Shown: positions 9,302-21,032 of the stretch, piece by piece
Numbering within the stretch: the first letter of the stretch is position 1
Layout of the letters: each line of letters opens with the position of its first letter
From: Paracamarosporium sp. OC-R06-R3
Lineage: Eukaryota > Ascomycota > Dothideomycetes > Pleosporales > Didymosphaeriaceae
NCBI GenBank assembly: GCA_019828545.1
Contig: JACVRA010000027.1
Span: forward strand, 16,894 to 52,531
DNA length: 35,638 nucleotides
Reading direction: 5' to 3'
Translations under genes and position numbers: made by a program
Notes under the pieces: generated by a model
Database searches by the model: none
Seen by the model: only the letters and a program-made list of their open reading frames with translations
Told to the model about the DNA's origin: nothing

Positions 9302-11230
9302 ACTATTTTATTTTACTTTATTAAAGCCTTTAAGTAAAAGCTTTTACGTATAGTAATTAATAGTAATTAAACTTTTTATATAATTAAATATTTATTCTTT
9401 TAATACTTTATCTATTTCCTTTAATTAGAGTCTATAATAACTAGCCATTATAAATTTTAGTAAATATTTTTAAGTTAATTTAAATTAGTAAAAAGTTCTC
9501 TTTTTACTAATCTAAAGCTATTAATTAAAATTTTTATTATATTTAATACCTAGTCTACTATAAACTATCTTAGCTTTTTTATAGTAAAAGGCTACTATAT
9601 TAATAGTAATTAAAAACTTTAAAAAAGGCTTTTTAATTTTATCCTAATATATAAAAAATATACTAGCCTATTTATAGTAATAGATATACTATAAGTCCTT
9701 TTAAAAATAAATATTAAAATATACCTTTTAGCTATTACCTATAATAATACTAGTAATAATAATACGCTTTCTTATACTATTAAAAAGAAGCTAACCTATA
9801 AGTAGATTATTTAAAATATAAAAGAAAATATAATCTTATATCTAGTATATATTATTAACCTTATTATATAAAATATTATATAGTATTTAAAGCTAGTAGC
9901 CTTACTTAAGACTATTAGTACTAAGCTATTAAAGAAATAATATTTTTAAAAGATAGATATAGGTATCTTTATTCTAAACTTACTTTATAAGGTAGGTAAT
10001 ATTTATTATAGTTAATTATTATATATTAACTTTCTATTAGCTTTAGGTAATTTATATTATAATTAATATATTTCTATAATGCTATAAACGTTTTATTACT
10101 TTATAATAGTACCTATCTACTAAAAAGTAACTTTCTATTATATATAATATAAAGACGTAATAGAACTTAATATTAAATATATATACCTATATAGTAAAAC
10201 TATAAAGGTATATTAATAAGTAGCTAAAGAAAAAGATTAAAATAAAAATAAATATTTAATTACTAAATACTACCTTTAGAGATTTTAATATTTATAACCT
10301 TAAGTAACTATAGCTATCTTTAGTAAAGTGGTATTACGTAGAGTTTATTATAAAGATATTAAAACATTTTAAGGATACTACTAATACTATAAGTAAAAAT
10401 TAAAAGTCTTAAATTTAATTTATCTAGCTTATATATAATTGCCTTTTTAATTTCCTAGATAAAATGGTAACTAATTTAAATAATAAAAAGTATAATAAAG
10501 AGTATTAAATTAAAGATAGTAATAATTAACCTATAATAGTTTAATTTATTATAAAGAAAGGTAAGACTAAGCTTTAAAAATATTATATAAAGATAAATAT
10601 AGAGTAGAGATTTATCTTTAATTATACTACTATCCTTAACTTAATATAAAAGCTTATAGTATATAAGATATAATTATAATAGCTTTTTATTATAGTATAT
10701 TTATAGTTAATATAATTAAAATAAAACTTAAGAGCCCTACTATAAATACCTCTATTAAGAATAATTTTTTATTTATATTAGTTAATATAATAACTTTAGG
10801 TATACTAGTTAAATACCTCTTTCTTCCTCCTTTATAAGGAGATTATAAAGTAGTAAATAGTTTTAAAAATCTAAGATAATAATAAATAGTACTTTAATAC
10901 TAAGCCCTAGCTTTATTAGTAAGGAAATAGATAATTAAAATTAAATTTATTAAAAAAAAGAGAACTACTTAAATACTATTTATATATTAAAAAATAATAA
11001 CTTTAATATTTTAGAATAGTAGTAGGTATATAAAGCTACTTATCTATAACTAACTTAAATTATAAAGGATATCCTAGTAGTACTAATTACTTAAGTTAAT
11101 ATTAAATAAGTTTTTAATATTATAAAGGACGTTATTAGTAATTAAAAATATTAACTTTTTATATAATTAATTTAATAGATTATAGTTTTTAAAGACTTAA
11201 TTTTAACTTAAGGTAATAACTATACTAGGC
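9302..11230 (+). pseudogene. hAT-family transposase of Z (RIP-inactivated)
   Basis: The protein would excise and insert Z through an RNase H-like DDE fold. Legible parts in order: a segment ending QPF-like at 9362-9400 (N-terminal to the core); the core at 9482-9938 with GYYINSN; the hAT hallmark read LAITYNNTSNNNT at 9728-9766, where family members have an Asp-Asn-Ala-Ser-Asn-Asn core; the NIILYLVYIINLII block at about 9824-9868; a KYYxK segment followed by FNYTTILN near 10563-10640; and the C-terminal dimerisation domain at 10960-11222, including ILVVLIT then RVF-like VFNIIKDVISN. Codon phase changes from 2 to 0 to 1 (modulo 3) along the gene, so there are at least two indels or introns. 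Catalytic Asp positions have become Asn. The 8-bp target duplication agrees independently. Confidence 0.88.
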
Positions 11231-11630
11231 CCTTAATAACTAAACTTAAGCTAGGTAGTAATAAGGCTCCTTATAATAAAGTTAATAATCTTTTTAATCT
11301 TTTAAAACCTCTAGTACTTCTAGATAAGTTAATAATATTAAATTATAATAATATTAAAAAGGTAATAGTACTTAGTAGGATAGTATTTATACTAATAATT
11401 TTTAATAGAATAGTATTTATACTAATAAATTTAAATAAAGTAGAAAAGCTTAAATTATTACTTATATAATAAGTTTTATAGAAATGATAAGTACTAAAAT
11501 AGTATTATAATTAATAGCTATTATAAATATAAGTAGAAGTTTACTATAATAACGTATATTTTAATAATTATATAATAAATAGCTATTATAAATTTAAACT
11601 AAATTAACTATAAATAGTATTTTAATTTTA
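11231..11630. other. 3' flank of the Z transposase
   Basis: No gene is seen. A direct repeat TAGTATTTATACTAATAA occurs at 11381-11398 and 11411-11428 (30-base period), and AATAGCTATTATAAAT occurs at about 11514 and 11579. Confidence 0.5.
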
Positions 11631-11815
11631 TAAAGTTTAAACTACCCTAATTTAATTTTAACCTAATATATAGTTTACTCTACTCTAATTTTAATCTAGT
11701 ATATAAACTACTCTAACTTAACTTTAACCTATATTAATAAACCTTTAATTTAACCTCAACCTAATATATAGTTTACCTTAACTTAATCTTAACTTAATAT
11801 TAAGTATTTTTAACC
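11630..11815 (+). repeat. Right subterminal repeat array of Z
   Basis: About five degenerate units of 31-38 bases follow one another, each close to GTTTACTCTAACTTAATTTT followed by AACCTAATATATA. The complementary form of these units appears at the left end (6050-6240), so they belong to the ends of Z. Confidence 0.65.
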
Positions 11816-11829
11816 TATTTACTAGCCTA
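11814..11829 (-). repeat. Right terminal inverted repeat of Z
   Basis: Reverse complement reads TAGGCTAGTAAATAGG, matching the left end at 6035. Confidence 0.8.
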
Positions 11830-11837
11830 ACTCTTAG
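11830..11837. repeat. Right 8-bp target duplication of Z
   Basis: ACTCTTAG, identical to 6027-6034. It is followed at once by the TA (11838-11839) that is the target duplication of transposon X. Confidence 0.85.
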
Positions 11838-11839
11838 TA

Positions 11840-11904
11840 ATATACTTAATAAATAAGTATATTAAGTAAGTAAGTATATTACTCTATTAAGCCTCTACTA
11901 AAAT
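11840..11904 (+). repeat. Left terminal inverted repeat of X
   Basis: Begins ATATACTTAATAAATAAG and ends CCTCTACTAAAA. It matches the reverse complement of the right repeat at about 9 of 10 positions; most differences are C/T or G/A. The repeat contains two direct copies of a TAAGTAAGTATATTA-like unit, probably the transposase-binding sites. Confidence 0.85.
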
Positions 11905-11956
11905 TTAAATTATATATAATAGTATAAAATTACTATAAAAAATTATAATAGTATAA

Positions 11957-11961
11957 TCTAC
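11957..11961. repeat. Left target duplication of element 1
   Basis: TCTAC, repeated at 19298-19302. Confidence 0.9.
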
Positions 11962-12512
11962 TATTATTGGGGCTATACGTACCTAATTTAATCTATAATA
12001 AGGTAGTAGAGTTTAATTATAAGTAGGGCCATAAACTTTAGTAATAGAAAGGTAGTTTAATAAAAGAAGTAATAAGAAGTTTAATTAAGTATAGGAGTAC
12101 TTAATAACGTAGTAATATAAAACTAACTATTCTTATATAAAAGAAGTACTTATAATTTAGCTATAAGTTAAGTTAATTATAAAGAATAGGAAAAGTATAA
12201 AGATCCTTTTAAACTATATATTAATCTTTTTATCCTTTAATTTTATTTTAATTTATTCCTACTCCCTCTTGGCTCTATTTAGTAAAGGGAGCACCTAAGT
12301 ACTCTATTATAAAGTATACTTTTTAGTAGAGTACTATTACGTAGTATACTCTATTATTTAGTCTTAGTTTTAATAGATTAGTATTATATAAGCTAGGTTA
12401 ACTTATTTTACTCTATAAGATTTCTTTATTATCTTTATTAGCGTTAAGCCCTTTAGGCTTTTATATATTATTCTTATAGTTTGGCTTCTATTTATTTATT
12501 ATACTTATAATA
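11962..12512 (-). repeat. 3' LTR of element 1
   Basis: Plus-strand reading starts TATTATTGGGG (from TG) and ends CTTATAATA (from CA). Length 551 bp, identical to the partner LTR. Confidence 0.92.
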
Positions 12513-12528
12513 TTACCCCCTTATTTAT
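12513..12528 (-). other. Polypurine tract of element 1
   Basis: Minus strand reads ATAAGGGGGTAA against the LTR. The same feature is at 27057-27072 in element 2 and 24571-24586 in B. Confidence 0.7.
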
Positions 12529-12723
12529 AGTTTTTATTTTAAAAGCTTATCTAATTTACTAACTATACTACGTTGTATTATTTAGGTATAAAGGTAGGTA
12601 GTTTTATCTTATTATAACCTCTTTTTTTTTATTTTTATTTACTTAACTATACTAAAAGTTTATCTTTTCTTAACTTAGTATTACTATTGTTGTATTAAAT
12701 AAATTCTTATAGCTAGTATTAAA

Positions 12724-13131
12724 ATACTAACTTCTTATAACTATTATAAAGAGAAGGGTTTAAAATATATAATAGAGTTATTAATAGGTTATTATACTTT
12801 TTATATTTATACTAAATATTATTATAACCTTATTCTGTCCTTAACGGAGTAGTAGGAGATAAAAGAAGAGTAATATTAAATTTCTTTTAATCTTTAAGCT
12901 ACTTACTATTATATCCTTAATCTTAAGGACAAATTAACTACTATTAAAGAAAGAGAGTATTATTATAAGTTAGAAAAGGCTACTTCTATTATAGAGCTTA
13001 AAGAGTTAAAGTATATTATAGAGTTAACTAAGTTATTTTTATTTATTTTTTTAGTTAGTATAGTTACTATTATAGCTCCGTTTTTTAAACCCTTACTATT
13101 TAAGCCCTTATTTAACTTAGACTAGTTATAG
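12724..13131 (+). pseudogene. Convergent plus-strand frame of element 1: cysteine cluster and coiled-coil-like tail
   Basis: The frame (starts equal to 1 modulo 3) runs opposite to pol, between the end of pol and the 3' LTR. It probably began at the codon now ATA at 12724. Near the start it reads TSYNYYKEKGLKY, matching SCxxCKEKGLKC of element 2 with the cysteines turned to Tyr. A second cluster, YYTFYIYT, follows. After about 50 codons comes a Glu/Lys/Leu-rich stretch (EREYYYKLEKATSI, then ELKELKYIIEL) that looks like a coiled coil. Element 2 (27268-27669) and B (24782-25147) carry the same frame, so it is part of the family and not a chance reading. Function unknown; a small DNA- or protein-binding factor is a guess. 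Confidence 0.72.
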
Positions 13132-13245
13132 GCTAATTCTTTCTTCTTTAACCTTTTTAGTTTTCTTTAGGATTTTAATTTAGCTCCTTTAGCTTTAAAT
13201 TTAAGATTATATTTCCTTAAAAGTATACCTTTATATGCTAATACT

Positions 13246-16200
13246 AGAACTTCTTTAGTAGTTTCTTATAATTTATAAGGTTTTCCTTTAGTTCTTACGT
13301 ATTATACTACTTTAGCTATTCTTTTTATAATACTAGGTATTTAAGTTAACTATTAATTTTTTATAGGTTTTTTAATTACTTTAACCTTATATTCTTTATT
13401 TTTTAGTTTTAACTAGGTTTTAATTAGAGCATCTAAAGGTACTAGTTCTAGTAGTAATTTATAAAAGGTATAGTATATTTTAGTTTCTTTAAGTAATTTA
13501 AGCTTATTTATAACTAGTTTTTTATTTTCTAGAATTTTAAAGGGTTCTACTTATAGGTAGTCTAGTTTCTTACTTTACCGTTTAATTTTAAGATTTTTTT
13601 ATAATAGGAAAACTTTGTCCCCCCTTTTAAAAGTTAATTTTTTAATTCTTTACTTATTTATATTCTTAGATGCTAAAAGGGCCTTATAGGCTATTCTTTT
13701 TTATAGGGTTTTATATATTTTCTTTATTTTCTAAGCCTTTTCTTAGACTCCTATAGTAATGCTTTCTATATCCCTTAAGTCTTAATAGGCTACTAACTTA
13801 TACCTATAGTTAACGTAATATAGGGAGTATTCTATAGTACTTAACCTAGTACTATTATATACTAACTATACTATTAGTAGAAGTTTAACTTAATTATCCT
13901 ACTATTTATTTACGTAAAATTATAAATACTACTTTAGTATCTAGTTTATATACTTTATTTATTTATTTATTTATAAGTAGAAGCTTATTAAGAGTTTCTA
14001 GTATATTTCTAAGGTATTAATAAACGTATTTTAATATTTAAACGTAAAGAGCTTATTTCTATTTATAATAATTTCTATTAAAGTATTATACTTTATAAAT
14101 AGTACTTTATCTACCTTATAGGCTAGTTCTTCTACTATAATAAATTCTTTTATAGGTATAAACTTTATTATCTTAGTTAATTAATTAACTATATTAAGTA
14201 TAGTATTATATATTTACTTTAACTTTAATTATAGTAATATTAAGAGCTTTACTATAAAGTCTATTATTATACTTAACTATAGTTAGTCTAGTAGTAGTAA
14301 GGGTTATAGTAACTTATAAAACTTATATCTCTTAAGTTTATTCTTATAATAAATTAAATAGTTGTCTAGTACCTTTTTAACTACCTTTTTAAGCCTAGAT
14401 ATAGTATATTTATTTATAACCTAATATATTATTTTTTTAATGCTAGGGTATTCCTATTCTTTTAACTTATAGAGCTTTTTTACTAAAAAGTTTTCTTATC
14501 TTTTCTTAATAATCTACCTTTACTAGTAGTCCTTTCTATTAAATCCTATTTAATAGAAGTTATATTCCTCTCTTTATTCTTTAAAGAGTCTAGTATAGTC
14601 CTAGAAATTATTTACTTTTAGTCTTTAGTAACTTAAAATAGTTACTTATTACACTTCTATTAGTTATACTTAATATCTTAAGTTTATTTAGTAGTATTAT
14701 TCCTTTAGTTGGTTATATTATAGTATACTATCTTAAACCTTTTTTAATATTATATATTATTTTATAGGTCCTTTTTCTATAAGGTTAGATTTTTAGCTTA
14801 GGATATCTACTACTCCGTTAGACGTTCCTAGTTAATAGTATATTTTAAAGTTAAAATTTACTAAAAATTCTATCTATTATATCTATTATTAGTTTAGTTT
14901 CTTAGTTATAATAAAGCTGGTTAGATTTTAGTAGTCTATTTAAACTTTAATTTAATATAGTATATCTATATATTATACTTCTTATTATTTAAAGGCGTTT
15001 ACTATTGCTAGTAGTTCTTTATTATAAATATTATAATTTAATTCTACTCTTAAGAACTTATATAAATAGTAGAATACTAGTTTCTATTTCTTATCTTTAT
15101 ATAGCTATAAGAGAATTATTCTTAGTATATAGTCTAAAGCGTTTATTTTTATATAAGTCTACCTCTTAAGGTAATGTATTTATAGTAGTAGGTTTATAAA
15201 AAATCTTAATTTTAATTTCTTAAATACTTTTTTTACTTTATTTATAAAGTCTTTCTACTATTTCTTCTTTATAAGATCTATTATTAGCGCTATAATCTTA
15301 GAGTAGTCCTTAATAAACTTTTAATAAAAGTTAATAAACTTTAGAAAGGACTATATATCCTTTATTAACTTAAGTTTCTACTATTTCTATACGGCGGCTA
15401 CCTTTTTTAGGTTTATAAATATACCTTTTCTTAAGATTATAAATCCTAGGTACTCTATTTTAGTAATATAAAATTTATATTTATTTAAATATAAAAGTAA
15501 TCTATACTTCTTTATTTTCTTAAGTACTTTTGTTATATATTCTTAGTACTCTTTTAGGGTTCCTATAGAGTAGATAAGTACGTTATTAAAGTAGACTATA
15601 TAAAATATATTTAAGTATTTATATAGTACCTTATTAATTACTACCTAAAACGTAGTAGGTATATTAGTTAGTCTAAAGAATATAACTATATACTTATATA
15701 GGCTATAATAAGTCTTAAATATAGTTTTCTATTCTTCTTCTTTAACTATTTATATATAGTAATATCTATTACGTATATTAAATTTTATAAATTACTTAGC
15801 TTCTTTAAGCCTATCTATTAACTCTATAATAAGTAGTAGTAGGTATTAGTTCTTTACTATAATATTATTTAGTTATTTATAATTTATATAGAGTTATAGC
15901 TTACTATTCTTTTTTAGTACTTAAAGGATAGGAAATATAGCTAGGCTTTTACTTTTTTAAATAAACTATTGTACTAGGTTTTTACGTAAGTATTCCTATA
16001 ATTTCTTTTCCTAGTCTATTAATATTAGTCTTAGCCGTTTTAGTTGTAGTTTTATATCTACTTTTAAAGGAATTTTATAATCCTACTTTTAGTACTTAAG
16101 TAGGGCCTCTTCTTCTTTTTCTTTAAAGAGTTTTATATACTTCTTATATTTTAGTAGAATTTTTGTTGGCGTAGGTATTACTTAAAGATCTAATCTTTAT

Positions 16201-16700
16201 ACCTATATTACTTTAATATTCTAGAGTTTCTTTTTTATAAGTCTTACTATTCTAGCCCTAGAGATCTCTTAAACTTTATTATTTATTTTAGAAAATACTT
16301 TTTTAGTTTATTCCTTATAGGGCTATCTTACTCTATTAACTACTAATATAGCCTATTTAGCTATAATAGTTTATTTCCTTTAGTTTATAACTAGGTTATA
16401 TTTCTAAAGTTAATTATATTCTATAATTACTTCTACTATTCCTATTTTTAATATAGTAAACTTATGTTAGCTCTTAAATCTCTTAAGGTTTACTAATAGA
16501 AATAGGGTTTCTAGTTATAAATACCCTTTTTTATACTCTTTTAATAGTATACTATCTACTATTTTTAACCTAACTAATTAGTCTTTTTATTAGTAAGGTA
16601 GTCTTAGCCTTTTAACTACGTTTTTAAAGATTAAGTATTCTATTACTCTAAAGTTAATTAATGCCGTTACTTAAAATCCTTTAATTATAATAGACTTGGT
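13246..16700 (-). pseudogene. pol: Pol of element 1: protease, RT, RNase H, integrase, chromodomain (RIP-inactivated)
   Basis: One minus-strand phase (codon first base equal to 2 modulo 3) holds all these landmarks from high to low coordinates. Protease: LIN at 16653-16661 in place of the Asp-Ser/Thr-Gly motif. RT: FRLTNIPTTF-stop at 15645-15677 for FGLTNAPATFQ, and VYFNNVLIYS around 15582-15590, where the FDD box has become FNN. RNase H: INALDYIL near 15141 and ELNYNIYNKELLAIVNAFK down to about 14990. Integrase: DNYLIYYKNK zinc residues near 14360, IIDF with its Asp kept (14259-14261), and ILNIVN where the second Asp is Asn (14184-14186). The GPF region and chromodomain lie at about 13246-13600, with a one-base slip in an A-run near 13370. 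Stops are TAG/TAA at Gln or Trp positions. No activity is possible. Confidence 0.92.
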
Positions 16701-17761
16701 TAGCTATAGGTTTTTATTTAGGTTTTATATAGCTTATTTTACTATTATTATACTCTTACTAGCCTAGCCTTTAGCCTAGTGGCCTTTTAGTTTTTTAACT
16801 AGGCTACTATTATCTACTAGCTTTTAGCCACTTAGATTTTTATATACTAGTATTTATAAATACCTATTACTTAATTATAGTATTTTCCTTCTTTAGTAGG
16901 ATTATTTTCTCTATATTAATAGTAATCTTTTACTAGGCATTCCTATTATTATAGATCTTTATACCCTTGGCTATATAATTTATAGGCTGCTACCTTCTTT
17001 TTTATAAGGTGCCTTAGGTAACCTTTTATTTTATAGTTTCTTTAATTCTCTACTATATAAACTACGTTATACTATAGTAGATACTTTTAAGTATTATATA
17101 TATAGGGAATACTAATAGATTTACTATCTAATTCCTTTAACTATATCTTAGTTATATATTTTTAATTTTAATATATAGGGTAGGTATATAGGTAGTACTT
17201 ATATTATTTTAAGTAGATATACTTCTTACCCTATTTTTCTTTATTATAAATATAGTATAGTTAGACTCTATATTTATAGTTTTTTATTCTTATATAGTCT
17301 TAATTACTAGGTATTTTAGTAATTAATCTTTTTTTTACTTTATAAATATTATAGGCATTCTTATTATAGTATTACTATTTAATTTTATTATAGTTATTTT
17401 CTACTTATACTTATTATATAAGTATTAATATAGTCCCTTACCGTCCTTTAGTCTACTTATAAGTGTCTTATAGTTTAAGTCCTATAATCTTAATCTTTTC
17501 TTAGTAATTAAGGGCTAGGTAGTTTTCTTGTCTATAAATCTAATAGACTTTCTATAGTACCTAATTTATAATCTTATCTTTAATAGTTTTAATTTATATC
17601 TTTTATTATAGGTTACTTATTATTATAACCTTTTAACCTATAGGTTCCTAAAGTTCTTTAGGCTTAGGTTTATAGGGTAGTAGTAGTGTTTTTAGCCTAA
17701 AGTTTATTATCTATACCTTTATAATCTTTACTTATTTTTTATTTTTAGCCTAGTTTTTTAG

Positions 17762-18636
17762 ACAATCTATTTTAAAATGTTTTTTTTTTTATATATTAGG
17801 TATATCCCATTTTAGTAGTATTCCTACCTTTTATTTTATATATTAAGGTCTTTTCCCTTTTTTTTAGAGTAATATTTCTTTTATTTCTAAGCTTTATCTA
17901 CTATAATAACGTTACTATTTTTGTCCTATTATTCCCTTCTTTTGTATATATTAGCTTTTATATTAGGTATTCCTTAAGTATCTTCTCTTTTCTCTTAGCT
18001 TTATTTATATAGTTAGTTATTAATCTTAATTAATACCTTTATTAGATTTTCTAGATCTTTAGGCTTTTTATAATATATTAGTCTATCCTTTATAGATTCC
18101 TTTAGTCTATTATAGTAGACTAATTAAAGTAGGTTGTTATTTTAGTCTATCTTATTTTTTAGATATTTAAATGTAGCGGCGTATTTTCCTACTAATCTAG
18201 TTTACTTTAGGCATTAAATTTATTATTCTATCTACTTTCTTTTATTAACTTCTTTAAATATAATAGTAATCTTTTCCTTAAAGGTCTTCTAGTCTTTAAA
18301 GATTTCCTATATTTTTAAAGAGTAATTTTTAAGTTTTTTGTCTTTTTTTAGATAGTTATCCTCTAATAGTTATATCTATTCTATAGCATCTTCTATTATA
18401 TATATATTAGCTGCCAGGATTTTATTGTAATCTATACTAATCTAGTAGTTATGGGTATATAGTTCTATATATATTAGGAAGGGTTTAAGCTTTAATAATA
18501 CTTTATTAAATAGCTTAGGAATCTTAAAAGTCTCTTAAGCCCTAGACTCCTAGTTTAGTTCCTGTGTCTATAGCTATATAATAACTTATTTTAGCTACTC
18601 CTATATTTATTAAATTATATTGGCCTGTTTGGCCAT
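17762..18636 (-). pseudogene. gag: Gag of element 1 with CCHC zinc knuckle
   Basis: The likely start is the ATG at 18634-18636 (minus strand), reading MAKQAN and followed by a Gln-rich segment. The capsid-like part includes KLFNKVLLKLKPFLIYIELY near 18480, a pattern usual for gypsy Gag. At the C-terminus is a zinc knuckle (about 17762-17803) read YLIYKKK, then HFKIDC, that is CX2CX4HX4C with two cysteines turned to Tyr. A run of 11 A bases inside the knuckle is one base short, so the end is out of phase with the rest. In element 2 the same knuckle is in phase. The nucleocapsid knuckle would bind the element RNA. Confidence 0.8.
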
Positions 18637-18746
18637 TACTATAGCTGTGTTTATTATAGGCCCAGAAGCTGCGCTTCTAGTAGTAGCTTAAAATGCTTAT
18701 AAGCTTAATAGTATTACTATTACTTTTTAACGTTAAGTAGTTAAAG

Positions 18747-19297
18747 TATTATTAGGGCTATATATACCTAATCTAATTTATAATAAGGTAGTAGGGTTTA
18801 ATTATAAGCGGGGCTATAGGCTTTAGTAATAGAAAGGTAGTTTAGTAAAAGAAGTAATAAAAAGCTTAATTAAGTATAAGAGTACTTAATAATATAGTAA
18901 TGTAAAACTAATTATTCTTATATAAAAAAAGTACTTATAATTTAACTATAAGTTAAGTTAATTATAAAGAATAGGAAAAGTATAGAGATTTTTTTAAACT
19001 ATATATTAATCTTTTTATTCTTTAATTCTATCTTAATCTATTCCTGCTCTCTCTTGGCTCTATTTAGTAAAGGGAGCGCCTAGGTGCTCTATTATAAAGT
19101 ATACTTCTTAATAGAGCGCTATTACGTAGTATACTCTATTGTTTAGTCTTAGTTTTAGTAGATTAGTATTACGTAAGCTAGACTAACTTATTTTATTCTA
19201 TAGAATTTCTTTATTATCTTTATTGGCGTTAAGCCCTTTAGGCTTTTATATATTATTCTTATAGTTTGGCTCCTATTTATCTATTATACTTATAACA
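18747..19297 (-). repeat. 5' LTR of element 1
   Basis: Plus-strand reading starts TATTATTAGGG and ends CTTATAACA, keeping the terminal CA. Length 551 bp. It would hold the promoter driving gag-pol leftward. Confidence 0.92.
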
Positions 19298-19302
19298 TCT
19301 AC
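19298..19302. repeat. Right target duplication of element 1
   Basis: TCTAC, identical to 11957-11961. Confidence 0.9.
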
Positions 19303-19908
19303 TTAAAATCTACTTTTATAGGCTACTTATAGGTTATTTTATTATACTTAAACTGGCTATAGCATTTATAATACTATTAAATTAATTTATTTCTATTAGT
19401 ATATACCTTTTTCTTTACCTTCTTTCTATTACTATATACTATAAAGTCCTTTAGAGTAGCTAAACGTAGGCCTTTTTTAGCTATTAAAACTTTTTTATAC
19501 TATATATACTTTCTTTTATATAATTTACGTTATATAGTAGCCTTATTAATAGCTTAAAACTTAGTAATCTATTTTTACGTTAATATTAATTTATATACTA
19601 TTATTACTATGCCCTTTACTATCTTCTTAAAGGTATTAACTATACTAGATAGTAAACTATTTATATACCTCTAAATTCTCTACTTTATAAGTATTAATTA
19701 AGACTTAAATTTTAGAGTATTACTTAGTATTTACAACTACTACGTACTATTATATATAATATAAGGTAATAGAGTACGTAGCCTTATATTAAGCTTTAAT
19801 ATTATAGCTTTTAAATTAAAAGGAACTAATCTAGCGCCTTAAAAGCCTCCTTAAATATTACTTTTAATAATTAAAGTATAAAAAGCTATAATAAAGTAAG
19901 GTAGAAAC
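19303..19908 (-). other. 3' part of transposon X, no motif legible
   Basis: By position this holds the C-terminal tail of the X transposase and the 3' flank, resuming X after the element 1 insertion. I see no recognisable motif. Confidence 0.5.
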
Positions 19909-19983
19909 NNNNNNNNNNNNNNNNNNNNNNNNNNNNNNNNNNNNNNNNNNNNNNNNNNNNNNNNNNNNNNNNNNNNNNNNNNN
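19909..19983. other. Assembly gap of 75 N
   Basis: Seventy-five unknown bases inside transposon X. The true length is not known, so the size of X is approximate. Confidence 1.
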
Positions 19984-20990
19984 TAATATAGTTATATATT
20001 AAATCCTTAGCTTAGTACCTATATACCTTTTTTAAAGGTATAAAATAGCCTATATTAAGTAGCTATAAAAGGTATAATAAATATAAAGGTATATAAAAAG
20101 TAATAATCTTATTATCTTTATAATACTATTAAAATTTAAGTAAGTTATAGCTCTTATAGCCATTAATAATAAGTAAATGTACTATACTAATAATATACTT
20201 CTTTATATACTTATTAAAGTATTTTAATTAATAGAGATTAAGCTTATTTATTATTTAACTATTTTTAGAGACTATAATAACCTAATTATATAATAGATCC
20301 TTCTCTTTATACTAGTTAGAGAGGTAGTACTTACCTTAAAAAATAATAAAGGGTAGAATTATCTACTTTATTATATTAATACTTTAAATAATTATAGTTT
20401 ATTTTTAGTTACTTTACTATATACTCTTTAGTTATCTTTAATACTTAGAGCCTATAACTATTACTCTAGTTAATATTATATCTATTATAAAGCCTAACTT
20501 ATTAAAATTATAGGTATTTTTATTTAGAATACTATACTTGGCTTTAATATTCTTTATAAGTTAGAATTAGCCCTCTATTACCTTAAGATTTTTATAGAGG
20601 GCTTTCTTATAATTATACTTTTAATTAAACTTTACTATAAGTTTTAGTTAATATTTTATAAAATTTATAGTCTACTTTTAGTTAATAGGTCTATAGTATC
20701 GTTTAATAAATAAGGAATTAACTATATCTTTAATAGTAGTAAGCTAAGGCAGGAATCCTTATATATTTAAGTTAAAAATATATTAAATAATTACCTCCTC
20801 TTTTATCTTTAAGAGATTTATTAAGTTAGGTATATAGTTATATTAAAAGGTAGTTTTAGTATATTATTAGCTTAGTATATTTTATATAATTTTATAGATT
20901 ATTATAGTACATTACTATATTAATATTACGTCTTATTAAAGAGCCTAAAGTATAAGCTATAATCTAGCCTCTTTTAACTTAGGTAGTTTA
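19984..20990 (-). pseudogene. Fot1/pogo transposase of X, DD35D catalytic triad mutated
   Basis: The protein would cut and paste X. On the minus strand the N-terminal end reads LPKLKEARL near 20960-20985. The catalytic core is in one phase (first base equal to 1 modulo 3): TYNFNKLGF at 20489-20515, where the family has NFDExGF (first Asp now Asn, 20501-20503); a GSK..R then SIxxSN segment matching VVTGS..R..K..Q.GNRE; LLIINGYKSY with the second Asp now Asn at 20162-20164; and the LQPLD-like block read LLNIGYF with the third Asp now Asn at 20054-20056. Spacing is 113 codons, then 36, that is DD35D, as in Fot1-like elements. All three catalytic Asp codons were GAT preceded by T and are now AAT, the change RIP predicts. 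Confidence 0.93.
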
Positions 20991-21032
20991 TTATATTATT
21001 AAGGTATAATAGTGTACTATTAATAATAGTAT

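Larger units (their letters stand above)
6035..11829 (+). mobile_element. Transposon Z: 5.8-kb hAT DNA transposon
   Basis: Z is bounded by an 8-bp target duplication (6027-6034 and 11830-11837) and by short terminal inverted repeats: TAGGCTAGTAAAT-G-G at the left and the complement of CC-T-ATTTACTAGCCTA at the right. Inside each end are arrays of related short units (6050-6240 and 11630-11815). The plus strand carries a hAT transposase (about 9302-11230) and, upstream, a second unidentified reading frame (7441-8490). Z sits in the gypsy copy G, and its right target duplication directly touches the TA of pogo element X. It is heavily RIP-mutated and inactive. Its length is at the large end for a hAT element because of the second gene. 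Confidence 0.88.
11962..19297 (-). mobile_element. Element 1: complete 7336-bp family A Ty3/gypsy chromovirus
   Basis: Both LTRs are 551 bp (11962-12512 and 18747-19297) and the element is flanked by the 5-bp duplication TCTAC. The 3' end is on the left: a polypurine tract lies next to the left LTR. On the minus strand the internal region holds gag, then protease, reverse transcriptase, RNase H, integrase and chromodomain in the order typical of Ty3/gypsy elements. A convergent plus-strand frame lies between the chromodomain and the 3' LTR. The two LTRs differ at many sites, nearly all C/T or G/A, as RIP would produce, so their divergence cannot be used as a simple clock. The element sits inside pogo transposon X. 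Confidence 0.93.

Noticed and set aside
18700..18746. tRNA primer-binding site next to the 5' LTR of element 1
   Set aside because: The minus strand after the LTR reads CTTTAACTACTTAACGTTA. No TGG start is visible and I cannot match it to a tRNA, so no site is called.
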